Source: Lustribacter sp965277075 | GTDB lineage: Bacteria > Vulcanimicrobiota > Vulcanimicrobiia > Vulcanimicrobiales > Vulcanimicrobiaceae | Length of the DNA: 64,000 nt | NCBI GenBank assembly: GCA_965277075.1 | Contig: OZ255707.1 | Coordinates: 3,720,001 to 3,784,000, forward strand | Direction of reading: 5' to 3' | Shown here: one piece after another, positions 15,048-23,646 of the stretch | How positions within the stretch are numbered: the stretch's first letter is position 1 | How the letters are laid out: every line of letters starts with the position of its first letter | Notes under the pieces: model-generated | Seen by the model: only the letters and a program-made list of their open reading frames with translations | Told to the model about the DNA's origin: nothing | The model's database searches: none | Position numbers and translations under genes: made by a program

Positions 15048-16552
15048 TACCCCTGGCGAATCATCTCCTCGCTCTGCCGCCGCGCATCGCGGAAGCGCGC
15101 GGCGTCTTTGCTGTTGCTCGAATCCACGAGCAGTCGTGCCAGTTCTTCATCGAAGAAGCGCGTGATCTCGGCCGCCGTGTGCATCCCGTGCAGCGTGCGC
15201 TGCGCGATCATCAAGCGATAGATGCGATCCGTTGCAAGATCTTCCATGTAGCCGTCGAGCAACGAGGCTCCGCGACCCGCCAGATAGCCGTCGCGATAGC
15301 GGATCACCGTGCGAATCGCGGCGCGCGTGCCTTCCACCGTTCTCTCGCCGACGCCGGCGATCGAAGGCCGCAGATCCGGCGTGCGATCTGCACCTGGTTT
15401 GCGCGCGAAGTCTTGATTCGGCCGTGGAAATTGCGCGACGGCGATCGCGTTTTGGTCGGGGTGACCGGTCCACGCACCGTCGAAAAGGCAATTCGCCTCG
15501 TTCTTTTTGTCGCGCTCGAGTGCCGTGAGTGCGCGTTCGTTGAGTTCGGAATTCGTGCGATCCGGAAAGAGCGCCGTCATTCCGCCGATGGCGAGCAAAC
15601 CGTGCCGATGGCACACCTCCGGTATGCGTTCGCGCAGCGCTTGAAAGAACGGAACGTCGGTCGGAATCGTGTTGCGGTCAGGGAGCACCCACGCCGGATC
15701 GTCGAGATTGAAGTGGATCAAACTCGCCATGTAATCCCAGCGGCCGAGGTTGAGCCCGACGAGATGCTCGCGCAGTGCGTGGGCAAATTCTTCGATCTGA
15801 TACGCGAACGAATGGGCCTCAACGAGCGCCATGCACTTGATGGCGTCCTTCGGTTGGCCCTTTGCGAACGCGACGGCCTGCAGCACGTCGCGCCACCAGT
15901 GCGCTTCGTCGGCTGCTTCCGATTTCGGAATGTACACCGCCAGCGGATGTTTGAGCTTTGCGAAATCGATCTTGAAGGCCAGGAGCGCGAGGTCGAACAG
16001 CGACGCCGACGTCGGATCGCTGTAGATGCCCGCCTGCGAGAGATGAAGCCCGCGCACGCGCGTCCACAGGACGACCGGACTCTCGACGATGCCGAGCGTT
16101 GCATTGCCGCGCTTCTTATCGACGTAACTCAGCTCGCCGTAATACGCAGCGACGGCATTGTCGACGCCCCGCAACGTGTGAGCGAACGTATTCGCCATCG
16201 AGTCTTCGAGGTCGATCATGACACCGGGCGCGCCGGAATTGAGCATTTTGACAACCAGCTCGCCGTCGTCGGCCGGACCGGTCATCTGGTTACGCTGATC
16301 GGCACACCACGCCGGCAACTCGATCCTCCATTCACCGTTGGCCTCGGAGGCGGGTAAGTAGTCGGGGCGCGCGCCCGCGAACGATGCTTTGAGCACAACC
16401 GTCCGCTTGTGAGCGAGCTCCGCCTGCCGCTTCGTGAACGCTTTGTGCAGGGGCGCATAAAACGCGGCGAAGCCCGGCGGCAGGTCGCGTTCCGGCGAGA
16501 AGCCTGCGGGCGCCGTGCTCATCGGCGGAATGTGCTCCACGAGTTGCTTCAT
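15032..16552 (-). CDS. aceB: Malate synthase (AceB/MSA type)
   Basis: It condenses glyoxylate with acetyl-CoA to malate in the glyoxylate shunt, consistent with growth on C2 compounds. At 506 residues it matches malate synthase A. Landmarks are LNSGAPGVMIDLEDSMAN (metal/active-site acid), TRVRGLHLSQ, IPKSEAADEAHWW, LVEAHSFAYQIEE, GLNLGRWDYMASLI, GGMTALFPDR and DGAWTGHPDQ. ATG 16552 (MKQLVEHIPPMST) is preferred; ATG 16522 is possible. The frame stays open upstream through the tRNA-Arg locus, which cannot be coding. Isocitrate lyase is not in the window. Confidence 0.9.
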   Translation of the reverse strand: MKQLVEHIPPMSTAPAGFSPERDLPPGFAAFYAPLHKAFTKRQAELAHKRTVVLKASFAGARPDYLPASEANGEWRIELPAWCADQRNQMTGPADDGELVVKMLNSGAPGVMIDLEDSMANTFAHTLRGVDNAVAAYYGELSYVDKKRGNATLGIVESPVVLWTRVRGLHLSQAGIYSDPTSASLFDLALLAFKIDFAKLKHPLAVYIPKSEAADEAHWWRDVLQAVAFAKGQPKDAIKCMALVEAHSFAYQIEEFAHALREHLVGLNLGRWDYMASLIHFNLDDPAWVLPDRNTIPTDVPFFQALRERIPEVCHRHGLLAIGGMTALFPDRTNSELNERALTALERDKKNEANCLFDGAWTGHPDQNAIAVAQFPRPNQDFARKPGADRTPDLRPSIAGVGERTVEGTRAAIRTVIRYRDGYLAGRGASLLDGYMEDLATDRIYRLMIAQRTLHGMHTAAEITRFFDEELARLLVDSSNSKDAARFRDARRQSEEMIRQGYHDPV

Positions 16553-16617
16553 GTGCGGGACCGCGTTCGGTCCGGGAAGCATCGTTCCCGTTCGCGAAGT
16601 GGCCGGCGCGAAGGTGC

Positions 16618-16695
16618 GCGGCCGTAGCTCAATTTGGATAGAGCAGGGCACTCCTAAGGCCAAGGTTGCTGGTTCAATTCCAGTCGGCCGCACCA
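16618..16695 (+). tRNA. tRNA-Arg (anticodon CCU), atypical anticodon stem
   Basis: The acceptor GCGGCCG/CGGCCGC is perfect, the D arm AGCTCAATTTGGATAGAGC and the T arm GGTTCAATTCC are normal, and CCA is encoded. The loop CTCCTAA places CCT as anticodon. The anticodon stem GGGCA/GGCCA has only three Watson-Crick pairs flanked by A-G and G-A mismatches. A 6-bp hairpin (CCGCCC-GAG-GGGCGG, 16750-16764) follows and may aid termination. Confidence 0.85.
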
Positions 16696-16830
16696 GTTCT
16701 AACTCGGCTAAATCGATCGATTTCGCGCGGCAATTTCCATCGCGTTGAGCCGCCCGAGGGGCGGACCTGCCGCGTGTACCAGTGTCCGGTCTAGAAAGCA
16801 CTACTTCGCGGAACACGCTGGACGATAACA

Positions 16831-17178
16831 ATGCAAACAGCCATTCTCGTCCTCAACCTTGTCGTTTCCATTGCCTCGGCAGGCTGGGCTGTGGCTGCAC
16901 TCCTCCGCCCTGCCATTCTCTCTGGTTCGACGAACGTCGACCGCGGTGAGGTGTTCTATTCGCGGATGTACGCCGCGCGCGCTATTCCGTTTGGAATGGC
17001 AACGGGAGTGCTACCGTTCCGTGCAGGGGGAACGGCGATCGCGTGGGTTCTCTTCACTGCCGCCGCAATTCAGATCGTAGATGTCGTAATTGCTGCGAGT
17101 AAGAAAGAGCGGGGAATGGCATTCGGGGCATCCGTTGGGGCGGTCGTGCATATCCTCTGCGGCTTGACGACCTTCTAA
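16831..17178 (+). CDS. Small four-helix membrane protein (DUF4267-like)
   Basis: The 115-residue protein has hydrophobic segments at about residues 4-26, 52-62, 66-85 and 95-113. The layout (LRPAILSGSTNVDRGEVFYSRMYAARAIPFGMATG, a central AWVLFTAAAIQIVDVVIA, a final GAVVHILCGL) is that of small integral membrane proteins often annotated DUF4267. The role is unknown. It stands alone and is followed by a strong hairpin. Confidence 0.65.
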   Translation: MQTAILVLNLVVSIASAGWAVAALLRPAILSGSTNVDRGEVFYSRMYAARAIPFGMATGVLPFRAGGTAIAWVLFTAAAIQIVDVVIAASKKERGMAFGASVGAVVHILCGLTTF

Positions 17179-17200
17179 GAGCTTTCGTCGGAGCTGCCGA

Positions 17201-17225
17201 TTTCAGCGGTTTGCGACCGCTGAAA
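17201..17225 (+). terminator. Strong hairpin after the small membrane protein gene
   Basis: TTTCAGCGGT (17201-17210) and ACCGCTGAAA (17216-17225) form a perfect 10-bp stem with loop TTGCG. No downstream T run is present, so termination is likely but not certain. Confidence 0.45.
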
Positions 17226-17657
17226 GTCGATGTTGGTTGTCGCTGATCACTTTGAATTCTTGGAGCTGTCGCCTTCTCGGGTTTCAGCTGCTACCGCGGC
17301 TCCAAGCCATTCATTCGCAGCGGCTTTATCGGCCAGATCTAATCAAGACTGGTGCGGCGTACAAGCGTCTGGAGCACCTATTAACACGACGAACGGGGAC
17401 TTCATCAGTCAGCAGTACAATGAAATGATGAAGTATACGACGACGGCTTGGTGGTTGCCAGCCGTACAAAGCGCCATCTTAAACTGCGCCTTGCAGCACT
17501 CTAAGCAAACGACCGCGACACTTCATAATCATCGCCGGGCGGGAGTGCCCGAGCCGCGTGATTGCTGATGCCCTCAAGAACGCTCTTAGCGAAACGAACT
17601 ATGCTGCGGCAATTCCCTCGCAAAAAGAAACGATCTCGACGGCCGGGCGACATACTT
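17226..17657. other. 432-base stretch without a supportable gene
   Basis: No open frame here has homology I can recognise. A reverse-strand segment around 17290-17340 reads DLADKAAANEWLGAA and could be decayed coding sequence, but it is interrupted and unassigned. Confidence 0.4.
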
Positions 17658-18254
17658 CTAAGCGGATGACGACAGTGCATGTAGTTCGTCAAAGGCGTGA
17701 GCCAGATGTTTTCCAAGTGCCTTTAACGGATCGTCGAGCCATGATGTCATGGCATAACTGAATGCTGCCATGCCGGTCTGGGCCGCGAGGCTCGCCAGAC
17801 GATCAGCAACGCCGCGTTGTCGCAGTGCTGCGGCCACGGCGGCAGTCAAGGATGCGGTCTTGGCTAGTTCACGCTCCCGAAGCGCGGGAGTATCGGCGAT
17901 GACCTTCTGGCGAGGTTCGAGCAAGGATCGGTTACGTTCAATCATCGGCGCGACCGACTGGAACGCTTGCAATAAAACGTCCCAAACCACCACCGTATTG
18001 GGCGCATCTACCACTGCGCTCATCAGGGTGGCACGAAATGAGCTCTCCTCATCAAAAAAGACCTCGCGCTTGTCCGGGAAATGGCGGAAAAACGTGCGCT
18101 CCGTGACGCCGGCCCGCGCGGCAATTTCAGCCGTCGTCGTTTGATCGAAGCCGCGCTCAACGTATAGTTCCAACGCCGCTAGCTGCAGCCGCAGCTTAAC
18201 TCCGCTACCGCTCCGAGGCACTTGAACGCGCGTTCTTGACAGTCTTCGACTCAT
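17658..18254 (-). CDS. TetR/AcrR-family transcriptional regulator
   Basis: The 198-residue protein has an N-terminal helix-turn-helix (ALELYVERGFDQTTTAEIAARAGVTERTFFRHFPDKREVFFD in segments; recognition helix VTERTFFRHF). A helical ligand-binding domain follows. It is divergent from the dehydrogenase at 18356, and a 7-3-7 palindrome lies directly before its start codon. It probably represses itself and the dehydrogenase until an unknown small ligand binds. Confidence 0.9.
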   Translation of the reverse strand: MSRRLSRTRVQVPRSGSGVKLRLQLAALELYVERGFDQTTTAEIAARAGVTERTFFRHFPDKREVFFDEESSFRATLMSAVVDAPNTVVVWDVLLQAFQSVAPMIERNRSLLEPRQKVIADTPALRERELAKTASLTAAVAAALRQRGVADRLASLAAQTGMAAFSYAMTSWLDDPLKALGKHLAHAFDELHALSSSA

Positions 18255-18260
18255 CCTATA

Positions 18261-18277
18261 GTGTCAGTCACTGACAC
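18261..18277. promoter_or_regulatory. Palindromic operator between the TetR gene and the dehydrogenase
   Basis: GTGTCAG-TCA-CTGACAC is a perfect 7-bp inverted repeat with a 3-base centre. It lies 6 bases upstream of the TetR start and about 80 bases from the dehydrogenase ATG. Size, symmetry and place fit a TetR-family operator. Confidence 0.65.
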
Positions 18278-18355
18278 CACAGGCCAGCTATCGTCCGCAA
18301 CGGGCCGAATCTCCGTTCGATCTACGATGTGCAGTGGCCGCTCGGGAGAACCGCC

Positions 18356-19324
18356 ATGACCAGCCCGGAGCCTGCCAGCATGCGAACCCTTCGCTTTCAT
18401 CGCCACGGTGATTGGACGGACGTGCTGCTCTTGGAAAACGCACCCGTTCCAAGTCCGGGACCGGCCCAAATTCGCGTGCGGGTCCACGCCTGTGCACTCA
18501 ATCCGATGGATTGGGCCTTGTGCTTGGGCTTGATGCCTGGTCCCCTGCCGGGCGGGATCGGGCTGGACGTGTCCGGCACCGTCGATGCCGTTGGGAGAGA
18601 TGGTACGAACATCCGAGCGGGTGATCGCGTCTTCGGCGTTCCCGATTACATGGGCTACCCGACCGCCGGGGCGTCGGATTATGCGGTTTTGGCAGCCTGG
18701 GCGCGGGTTCCCGATGGTCTGGACCTCCTCGAAGCGGCTGCGTTACCGATGTCTGTTGAGACAGCGGTCCGCAGTCTAGATCTCCTCGGCCTATCCGCGG
18801 GTCAGACGATCCTGATAAACGGTGGCGGGACGATGGTGGGGTTTGCCGCCGTTCAGATCGCGCTGATGCGCGTCGCGCACGTGATCGCAACCGCAGGCGA
18901 GACTTTTGCAGACCGCTTGCGCGATCTTGGAGCCAAGGTCACATCATATGGCGACGGGATGGTCGAACGAGTTCGGGATATCGCGGGTGGGGCGCCCGAT
19001 CTCGTTCTGCACACCGCGCTAGCGCCGGGCCTGCTGCCGGACTTGGTCAAGATCGTTGATGGCGATCCCAAGCGCGTTATGAGCATCACCGACTTCGACG
19101 AGGAAGGGCTTGGCGTTCGCACCACGGGCCGTGAGCCGGGTCTCGTTCCACGGTACGATGTGCTCGGCCACTTCGCGCAACTTGCCTCCGAAGGGCGTTT
19201 TACGGTGCCCGTGGCCCGCTCGTTCGGCATGGCGGAGTGGCGCTCGGCGATGGAGCTGAGCCACAGCGGACATGCGCACGGCAAGCTCCTGATCCTGCCC
19301 GATCGCGCCGCCTCGGCGAGTTAA
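18356..19324 (+). CDS. Medium-chain NAD(P)-dependent dehydrogenase/quinone reductase-like protein
   Basis: This 322-residue MDR-superfamily protein has a GroES-like N-terminal domain (PGPAQIRVRVHACALNPMDW, GLDVSGTVDAVGRDG, GDRVFGVP) and a Rossmann domain (AGQTILINGGGTMVGFAAVQIA). No structural zinc cysteines are seen, pointing to the zinc-free quinone oxidoreductase subgroup. ATG 18356 is preferred over GTG 18329. It is divergent from the TetR gene with a shared operator. A decayed partial copy of its middle lies at 20064-20226. Confidence 0.87.
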   Translation: MTSPEPASMRTLRFHRHGDWTDVLLLENAPVPSPGPAQIRVRVHACALNPMDWALCLGLMPGPLPGGIGLDVSGTVDAVGRDGTNIRAGDRVFGVPDYMGYPTAGASDYAVLAAWARVPDGLDLLEAAALPMSVETAVRSLDLLGLSAGQTILINGGGTMVGFAAVQIALMRVAHVIATAGETFADRLRDLGAKVTSYGDGMVERVRDIAGGAPDLVLHTALAPGLLPDLVKIVDGDPKRVMSITDFDEEGLGVRTTGREPGLVPRYDVLGHFAQLASEGRFTVPVARSFGMAEWRSAMELSHSGHAHGKLLILPDRAASAS

Positions 19325-19330
19325 GGTGAG

Positions 19331-19991
19331 GAGCAAAACAACAACAAGCGGGTCTTCGTCGTGGGCGCGTTGGGGGCATGGGCGCCTCAATCGCGCGAGC
19401 TTTCGCTGCGGCCGGCGCCCGCGTATCCGCCGCAGGTCGCCCGCTCGGGACCTCGATGAGATCGCCGATGAAATCGGCGGAACTTCGAACTCGCTCGATT
19501 TTCTCGACAACGATGCAGTTGAAACTTTTTCAAAGATGAGGACGCTTTCGATCATGTCGTGATCGCGGCGGCGGCGACCAAGAATGGCCCTGTTGCGAAA
19601 TGCCGTTGGGCGAAGCGCAAGCGTCGATGAACAGCAAGTTCTGGGGTATCTATCGCATCGCACGTGTCGCTAAGGTTGTTGATGGCGGTTCGATTACTTT
19701 CATATCCGGTTCTCTGTCCCAGCGGCCAAACGTCGGCGCCGTGCTGTAAGGTGCGATCAATGCCGCCCTATTCGCGTGAACACCGTTTCTCCGGCTCTGA
19801 TCGACACGCCGCTGTGGCGCAGCATGGACGACGCCGAACGCAAGAAGATGTTTTGATCAGGTGGCCCGCGATTGCCAACGCGACGCGTCGGTCAGCCCGA
19901 TGATATCGCTCAGGCAGTCATGTACGTTGCTACAAACCCCTTCGTCTCAGGCACCACAACCGTTGTAGATGGCGGCGGGCTCGTGGCGTGA
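19331..19991 (+). pseudogene. Decayed short-chain dehydrogenase/reductase gene
   Basis: In changing frames the strand reads NNKRVFVVGALGGMGASIARAFAAAGARV (TGxxxGxG region), DHVVIAAAATKNGPVA, DGGSITFISGSLSQRPNVGAV, IRVNTVSPGLIDTPLWRSMDDAERKKMF and, at the end, MYVATNPFVSGTTTVVDGGGLVA with a stop at 19989-19991. At least four frameshifts or stops break it. It belongs to the same SDR subfamily as the intact gene at 43144-43881 (shared S-LSQRP segment). Confidence 0.8.
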
Positions 19992-20063
19992 GAAAACGAG
20001 CGATTCAAGGTCGAAATCGGTCGGTTTAATGCCAGCAACTCGCCCCGGCTTTTCGGCACGTGC

Positions 20064-20226
20064 CATGGTCGGCTTTACCGCCGTGCAGATAGCGCTGATA
20101 CGAGAAGCGCATGTGATCGCAACCGCCGGCGAAACCTTCGTAGCCCGCTCGCGTGATGTCTGAGCGAAGGTCACATCGTAAGGCGAAGGGATGGTCGAAC
20201 GAATTCCGAGATATCGTGGGTGGGCG
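20064..20226 (+). pseudogene. Partial decayed duplicate of the dehydrogenase at 18356-19324
   Basis: Bases 20064-20226 are recognisably the same sequence as 18833-18994 (MVGFAAVQIALMR..HVIATAGETF.DR..D in the parent; GFTAVQIALIREAHVIATAGETF here). Stop codons occur in the copy. Nucleotide similarity is high but interrupted. Confidence 0.75.
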
Positions 20227-20275
20227 TACGCGCGGCGAGGTCATCGAAATGTACGTCGTTCAACCCCGGATATCG

Positions 20276-20375
20276 CCGAGAGTTCTTCGCTCCGGTCCCA
20301 AGCTCTGTCGTGTAAAGGACGAGCGCGAAGCGATTGCGTTGGGGAACGATTCGCCGTTCGGGTTCGGTTCATCAA
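20276..20375 (+). pseudogene. Fragment of an aldehyde dehydrogenase gene
   Basis: The frame reads LRSGPKLCRVKDEREAIAL then GNDSPFGFGSS. This matches the ALDH segment FGPV...RVKDEDEAIALANDSPFGLGGS near the C-terminal third of that family. No other part of the gene remains. Confidence 0.6.
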
Positions 20376-20492
20376 CGACAACAAGAAACTGGTTACGGTG
20401 ACGCCGGCGTCGACGACGTAGCTAAGTCGTGCGTTACATTGTGGTCCGCAAACTTCTCAATTTTTAGCGATGCTGCCCGGAGAAGAGTTAAC

Positions 20493-21398
20493 ATGGCCGT
20501 AAAAAAAGACGAAAGCCCGGTAGCTGGAGCGAATGGGGGCAACCGTACTGTGGTCAGCCATAACACGGTTGAAGTAAACGGTATTCGGATGCACTACGTG
20601 TCGGCAGGCGCCGGCGAGCCGGTGCTGCTGGTTCATGGCTTTCCTGAAACGTCGTACGCGTGGCGCAAGATCATCCCCGACCTCTCCGCGCATTATCACG
20701 TCATCGCGCCGGATCTACGCGGATGCGGCGAGTCCGACCGACCGAGGGGGAGCTATGACAAGCGCATGGTCGCCGAAGATCTCCACCAGCTCGTCGGGCT
20801 CCTGAATCTCGGCGCGGTAAATCTCGTTGGTCATGATGTCGGGACGATGGTGTCCTACGCCTATGCCACGGCCTACCCGGCGGAAATTCGGCGGCTCGTT
20901 CTCATGGAAGCGGCGCTGCCTGGCCTTGGGCTCGAGGAACTCTACGACGCGAGTAAATTTCCGCGCATGTGGCACCTGGGTCTCTTTGAGGCGCCAAATG
21001 GACTTGCCGAAGCCCTAATCACGGGTCGCGAGAAGCTTTTCGTCGACCATTTTATGCTACAGCAAACGTATGACCCGAGCGGCCCCGATGATGAGGCGCT
21101 CGAGGAATACGCGCGCGGGCTCGCTGCACCGGGCGCCCTACGTGGCGGCATCGAGTATTTCCGTAGCCACGCGGCCGACGCCGAGCGCAACATCGAGTGC
21201 GCTAAGACGAAGTTACCTATGCCCGTGCTGACGATCAGCGCGAAAGGGAGCTTCAAAGACGTACTCGGACCACCGTTGCAAGCTGCCGCAGAACGCGTGC
21301 AGAGTCTAGAAGTCGAGCGGTGCGGACACTACGTGGCAGAGGAGCGGCCGGACTGGCTCATCGATCAACTCCTGCGATTTTTCAGTGAGGCGGTGTAG
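20493..21398 (+). CDS. Alpha/beta hydrolase of the epoxide hydrolase/haloacid dehalogenase-like group
   Basis: In this 301-residue protein HGFPETSYAWRK supplies the oxyanion motif, DLRGCGESDRP follows, and the nucleophile elbow GHDVGTMVSYA has Asp rather than Ser. That Asp marks the epoxide hydrolase/dehalogenase branch. The catalytic His is in CGHYVAEERP near the C-terminus. A cap region spans about residues 130-220. ATG 20493 follows a GGAGAAGAG ribosome-binding site; the open frame upstream is the remnant zone. It is co-directional and nearly contiguous with the next dehydrogenase. Confidence 0.85.
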   Translation: MAVKKDESPVAGANGGNRTVVSHNTVEVNGIRMHYVSAGAGEPVLLVHGFPETSYAWRKIIPDLSAHYHVIAPDLRGCGESDRPRGSYDKRMVAEDLHQLVGLLNLGAVNLVGHDVGTMVSYAYATAYPAEIRRLVLMEAALPGLGLEELYDASKFPRMWHLGLFEAPNGLAEALITGREKLFVDHFMLQQTYDPSGPDDEALEEYARGLAAPGALRGGIEYFRSHAADAERNIECAKTKLPMPVLTISAKGSFKDVLGPPLQAAAERVQSLEVERCGHYVAEERPDWLIDQLLRFFSEAV

Positions 21399-21402
21399 TC
21401 AC

Positions 21403-22431
21403 GTGCAGTCTTCAACGGCGAACCATCCATCTTCCGGTCCTGACGGTTCGCGGACAGCCACAGCAATCGTAGCCACCGGGTTTGGCGATCCGGAAGTTCT
21501 TGCAGCTGTGCCCGCGCAACTGCACGCGCCGAGGCGGAACGAAGTCACTATCGCGGTGCGCGCCGTCGGCGTAAACAATCGCGACTACAAATCATACGCC
21601 GATCGATCCTATGCAACGGCCGGCGGCCGAAAGCCAACATTTCCGATGCCGCTCGGAGTGGAGGCATCCGGCATCGTTATCGGTATCGGTGATGAAGCGG
21701 TCGGTCCGGCCGGCCCCGTCGTTGTAGGCGATGAAGTGATCGCCTATCGCATCAACGGGGCTTATTCCGAGGTAATCGTTGTCTCTGCTGACGATGTCGT
21801 GCCAAAGCCGGTGGAACTCTCTTGGGAAAAGGCTGCAACGATGATGCTTACCGGCACGACCGCGGCGCACGTCCTCGCAGCTGTCCGCGCGCGACGCAGC
21901 CAAACGGTACTCGTTCACGGTGCCGGCGGCGGCGTTGGTTTAGCAGCCGTTCAGCTTGGAAGGCTCGACGACATCAAGGTCATCGGCACGGTAGGGCACG
22001 CGGATTTCGACACGCTGCGACGGTATGGCGCTACTCCAGTCGCGTATGGCGATGGCCTCCTCGAACGCGTTCAGAAGCTTACTCCAAATGGCGTTGACGC
22101 GGCAATCGACCTCGTGGGAACTGACGAAGCTCTTGACGTCTCGTTGGTCCTCGTGGCCGATCGCTCGCGCATCGCGACCATCGTGGCGTTTGAGCGCGCG
22201 AAGCAGGTCGGGATTCAAGCTTTAGGTGGTTCTTCCGGTGAAGACCAAAGTGGCATTGACATCAGAAACAACGCCCGCCTTCGTTTAACGGCGCTCGCGC
22301 AGGCCGGCCGGTACGAGATCACCGTGGCGCACTGTTTCCCACTTACCGCCGCGGCCGACGCGCACTGGCTTCTCGCAAGAGGTGGTGGCGGCGGTCGCAT
22401 GGCGCTCGTAACGGACGGCGTGCGCACGTGA
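21403..22431 (+). CDS. NAD(P)-dependent medium-chain reductase (quinone oxidoreductase-like)
   Basis: The MDR protein of about 342 residues has a GroES-like domain (RRNEVTIAVRAVGVNNRDYKSY, GVEASGIVIGIG, VGDEVIAYR) and the Rossmann loop VLVHGAGGGVGLAAVQLG. It ends in a glycine-rich stretch. Zinc ligands are not evident. GTG 21403 lies 4 bases after the hydrolase stop; GTG 21385 overlaps it. With the epoxide-hydrolase-like gene it may form a small detoxification operon. Confidence 0.85.
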   Translation: MQSSTANHPSSGPDGSRTATAIVATGFGDPEVLAAVPAQLHAPRRNEVTIAVRAVGVNNRDYKSYADRSYATAGGRKPTFPMPLGVEASGIVIGIGDEAVGPAGPVVVGDEVIAYRINGAYSEVIVVSADDVVPKPVELSWEKAATMMLTGTTAAHVLAAVRARRSQTVLVHGAGGGVGLAAVQLGRLDDIKVIGTVGHADFDTLRRYGATPVAYGDGLLERVQKLTPNGVDAAIDLVGTDEALDVSLVLVADRSRIATIVAFERAKQVGIQALGGSSGEDQSGIDIRNNARLRLTALAQAGRYEITVAHCFPLTAAADAHWLLARGGGGGRMALVTDGVRT

Positions 22432-22745
22432 ACGCAATCGATGATCGGGAAGTCACGGCGAGCGCGGTCATTAGCGGCGAGACGTTGACGAATGCCGATA
22501 TTCGCGACCTCGAGTTCGCGCATGCCCGGCACGCCTTGACATACCGCAAGCAGAAATTGGGAAACGCAGCGATGCTCGACTTGCTAAAGGAAGAGCTTGC
22601 GCGATCGCTCGAGCAGGCGCGGCGGTGGCTGACGGCCTCCGGTGGAGCATGCCGGGACTGCGCTCGTCGAGCTGACCGTCCCTGCCCGAGCACAGCGGTC
22701 TTTCACCGCAGCTACGTTCGCATGGATACGCGAAAATGCATGTGA
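22428..22745 (+). CDS. Hypothetical protein, possibly truncated
   Basis: GTG 22428 overlaps the preceding stop (GTGA), which supports translation. The first about 70 residues are helical and charged (IRDLEFAHARHALTYRKQKLG, LDLLKEELARSLEQARRWL). After SGGACRDCA the composition changes to arginine- and proline-rich, suggesting that the original frame is lost there. The original C-terminus may continue in another frame from 22642. No family recognised. Confidence 0.35.
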   Translation: MNAIDDREVTASAVISGETLTNADIRDLEFAHARHALTYRKQKLGNAAMLDLLKEELARSLEQARRWLTASGGACRDCARRADRPCPSTAVFHRSYVRMDTRKCM

Positions 22746-23234
22746 GCCGGACGTGCGAGCCAGACATCCCGAACATTTCTCAGCCATCCACGCATACCCC
22801 GTGCACCCCGCGATGGAGCTTCGGGTACAGGCGGTAGTTCTACGATTTCGCCGCCATGGACCTGATGAAAGGATCGAATGGACTCGGGGATTCGAATCTG
22901 TGCTGATGCTGCTCACTACGGCTGCGAATTTTATTTAAATGAGACCGTAGCCCGTCCGCACTGATCTGCGCCCGCCGGCCCCGCGCCGATTACGTTGCGA
23001 ATGCTGACTCGATCTTATAGGTAGCCTACTGCGTGCCACTCCCTGTGCGGATCGATCGTTCGCCTTGCAAAATAACTTGGGCGACCTTATATGCTATACG
23101 ATGCAGCGGCGTGGCCGCGCGGCTGAAATATACTCCACGCTTCGGTGCGCGGAAACCAGGAGGGTTCCTGATTGACGCCATTTGGGAGCCCTAGCTGGTT
23201 AATGGCCAATTTATCGATGCAATCTATGTGCGTG
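22746..23234. other. 489-base stretch without a clear gene
   Basis: A frame (22642-22938) overlaps the first part and has no recognisable homology; it may be the displaced end of the preceding hypothetical gene. The rest shows no coding signal. A weak promoter-like pair TTGCAA/TATATG (23065-23093, 17-base spacer) is present. Confidence 0.4.
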
Positions 23235-23465
23235 TGCCTTCGAGCAGTCGAAGAATGCGAGTACGTCGAATTTCGCACCATCGAGCATTGTTGCCGGCTT
23301 TGAGCATTTCTCGCAAAGCTGATCCGAAACGATGTTCTTGTAGTCGCGCTGCTGCGGAGTTCGCTGGGGCAAAGAACGTTTTGATCAGCGCGAGAACCAT
23401 CTGCCGTTGGCCTTTGCGGCGAACGAGTGCGTTGCGCATCGCTCGTGCCAACTGTAGCAAGCTAT
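23235..23465 (-). mobile_element. Remnant of an IS256-family transposase gene
   Basis: On the reverse strand the frame reads ARAMRNALVRRKGQRQMVL, ALIKTFFAP and then, after a frameshift, KPATMLDGAKFDVLAFFDCSKAH. This is the IS256 (Mutator) transposase segment xFMRNALxxVxKGQRQMVxAxIxTIFAQ...LxxxMDxAExDVLAF. The catalytic DDE residues, both ends and any terminal repeats are missing. It lies 180 bases upstream of the MAA cluster. Confidence 0.75.
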
Positions 23466-23646
23466 TGATGGGAGACCCTCGTAGCGCATCCGATTGTAAG
23501 CGCCATGGAACTATCAGACGAGGTTTGGCGTCTGATAGGTCCGCTGGCCGATGTTCACTCGATGAAAAGATGGGAACATGCGGGGCCGCAGGGCCGCTAA
23601 TCGGCAGAGCCCACTCCACCCTTCCAGCTTTGCCTCGTGGATTTTC

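Noticed and set aside
14516..16357. 613-codon plus-strand frame across the SRPBCC and malate synthase genes
   Set aside because: It is antisense to malate synthase and out of frame with the SRPBCC gene; no family features.
16553..16831. Upstream in-frame extension of malate synthase
   Set aside because: It would be translated across the antisense of tRNA-Arg; homology and length support ATG 16552.
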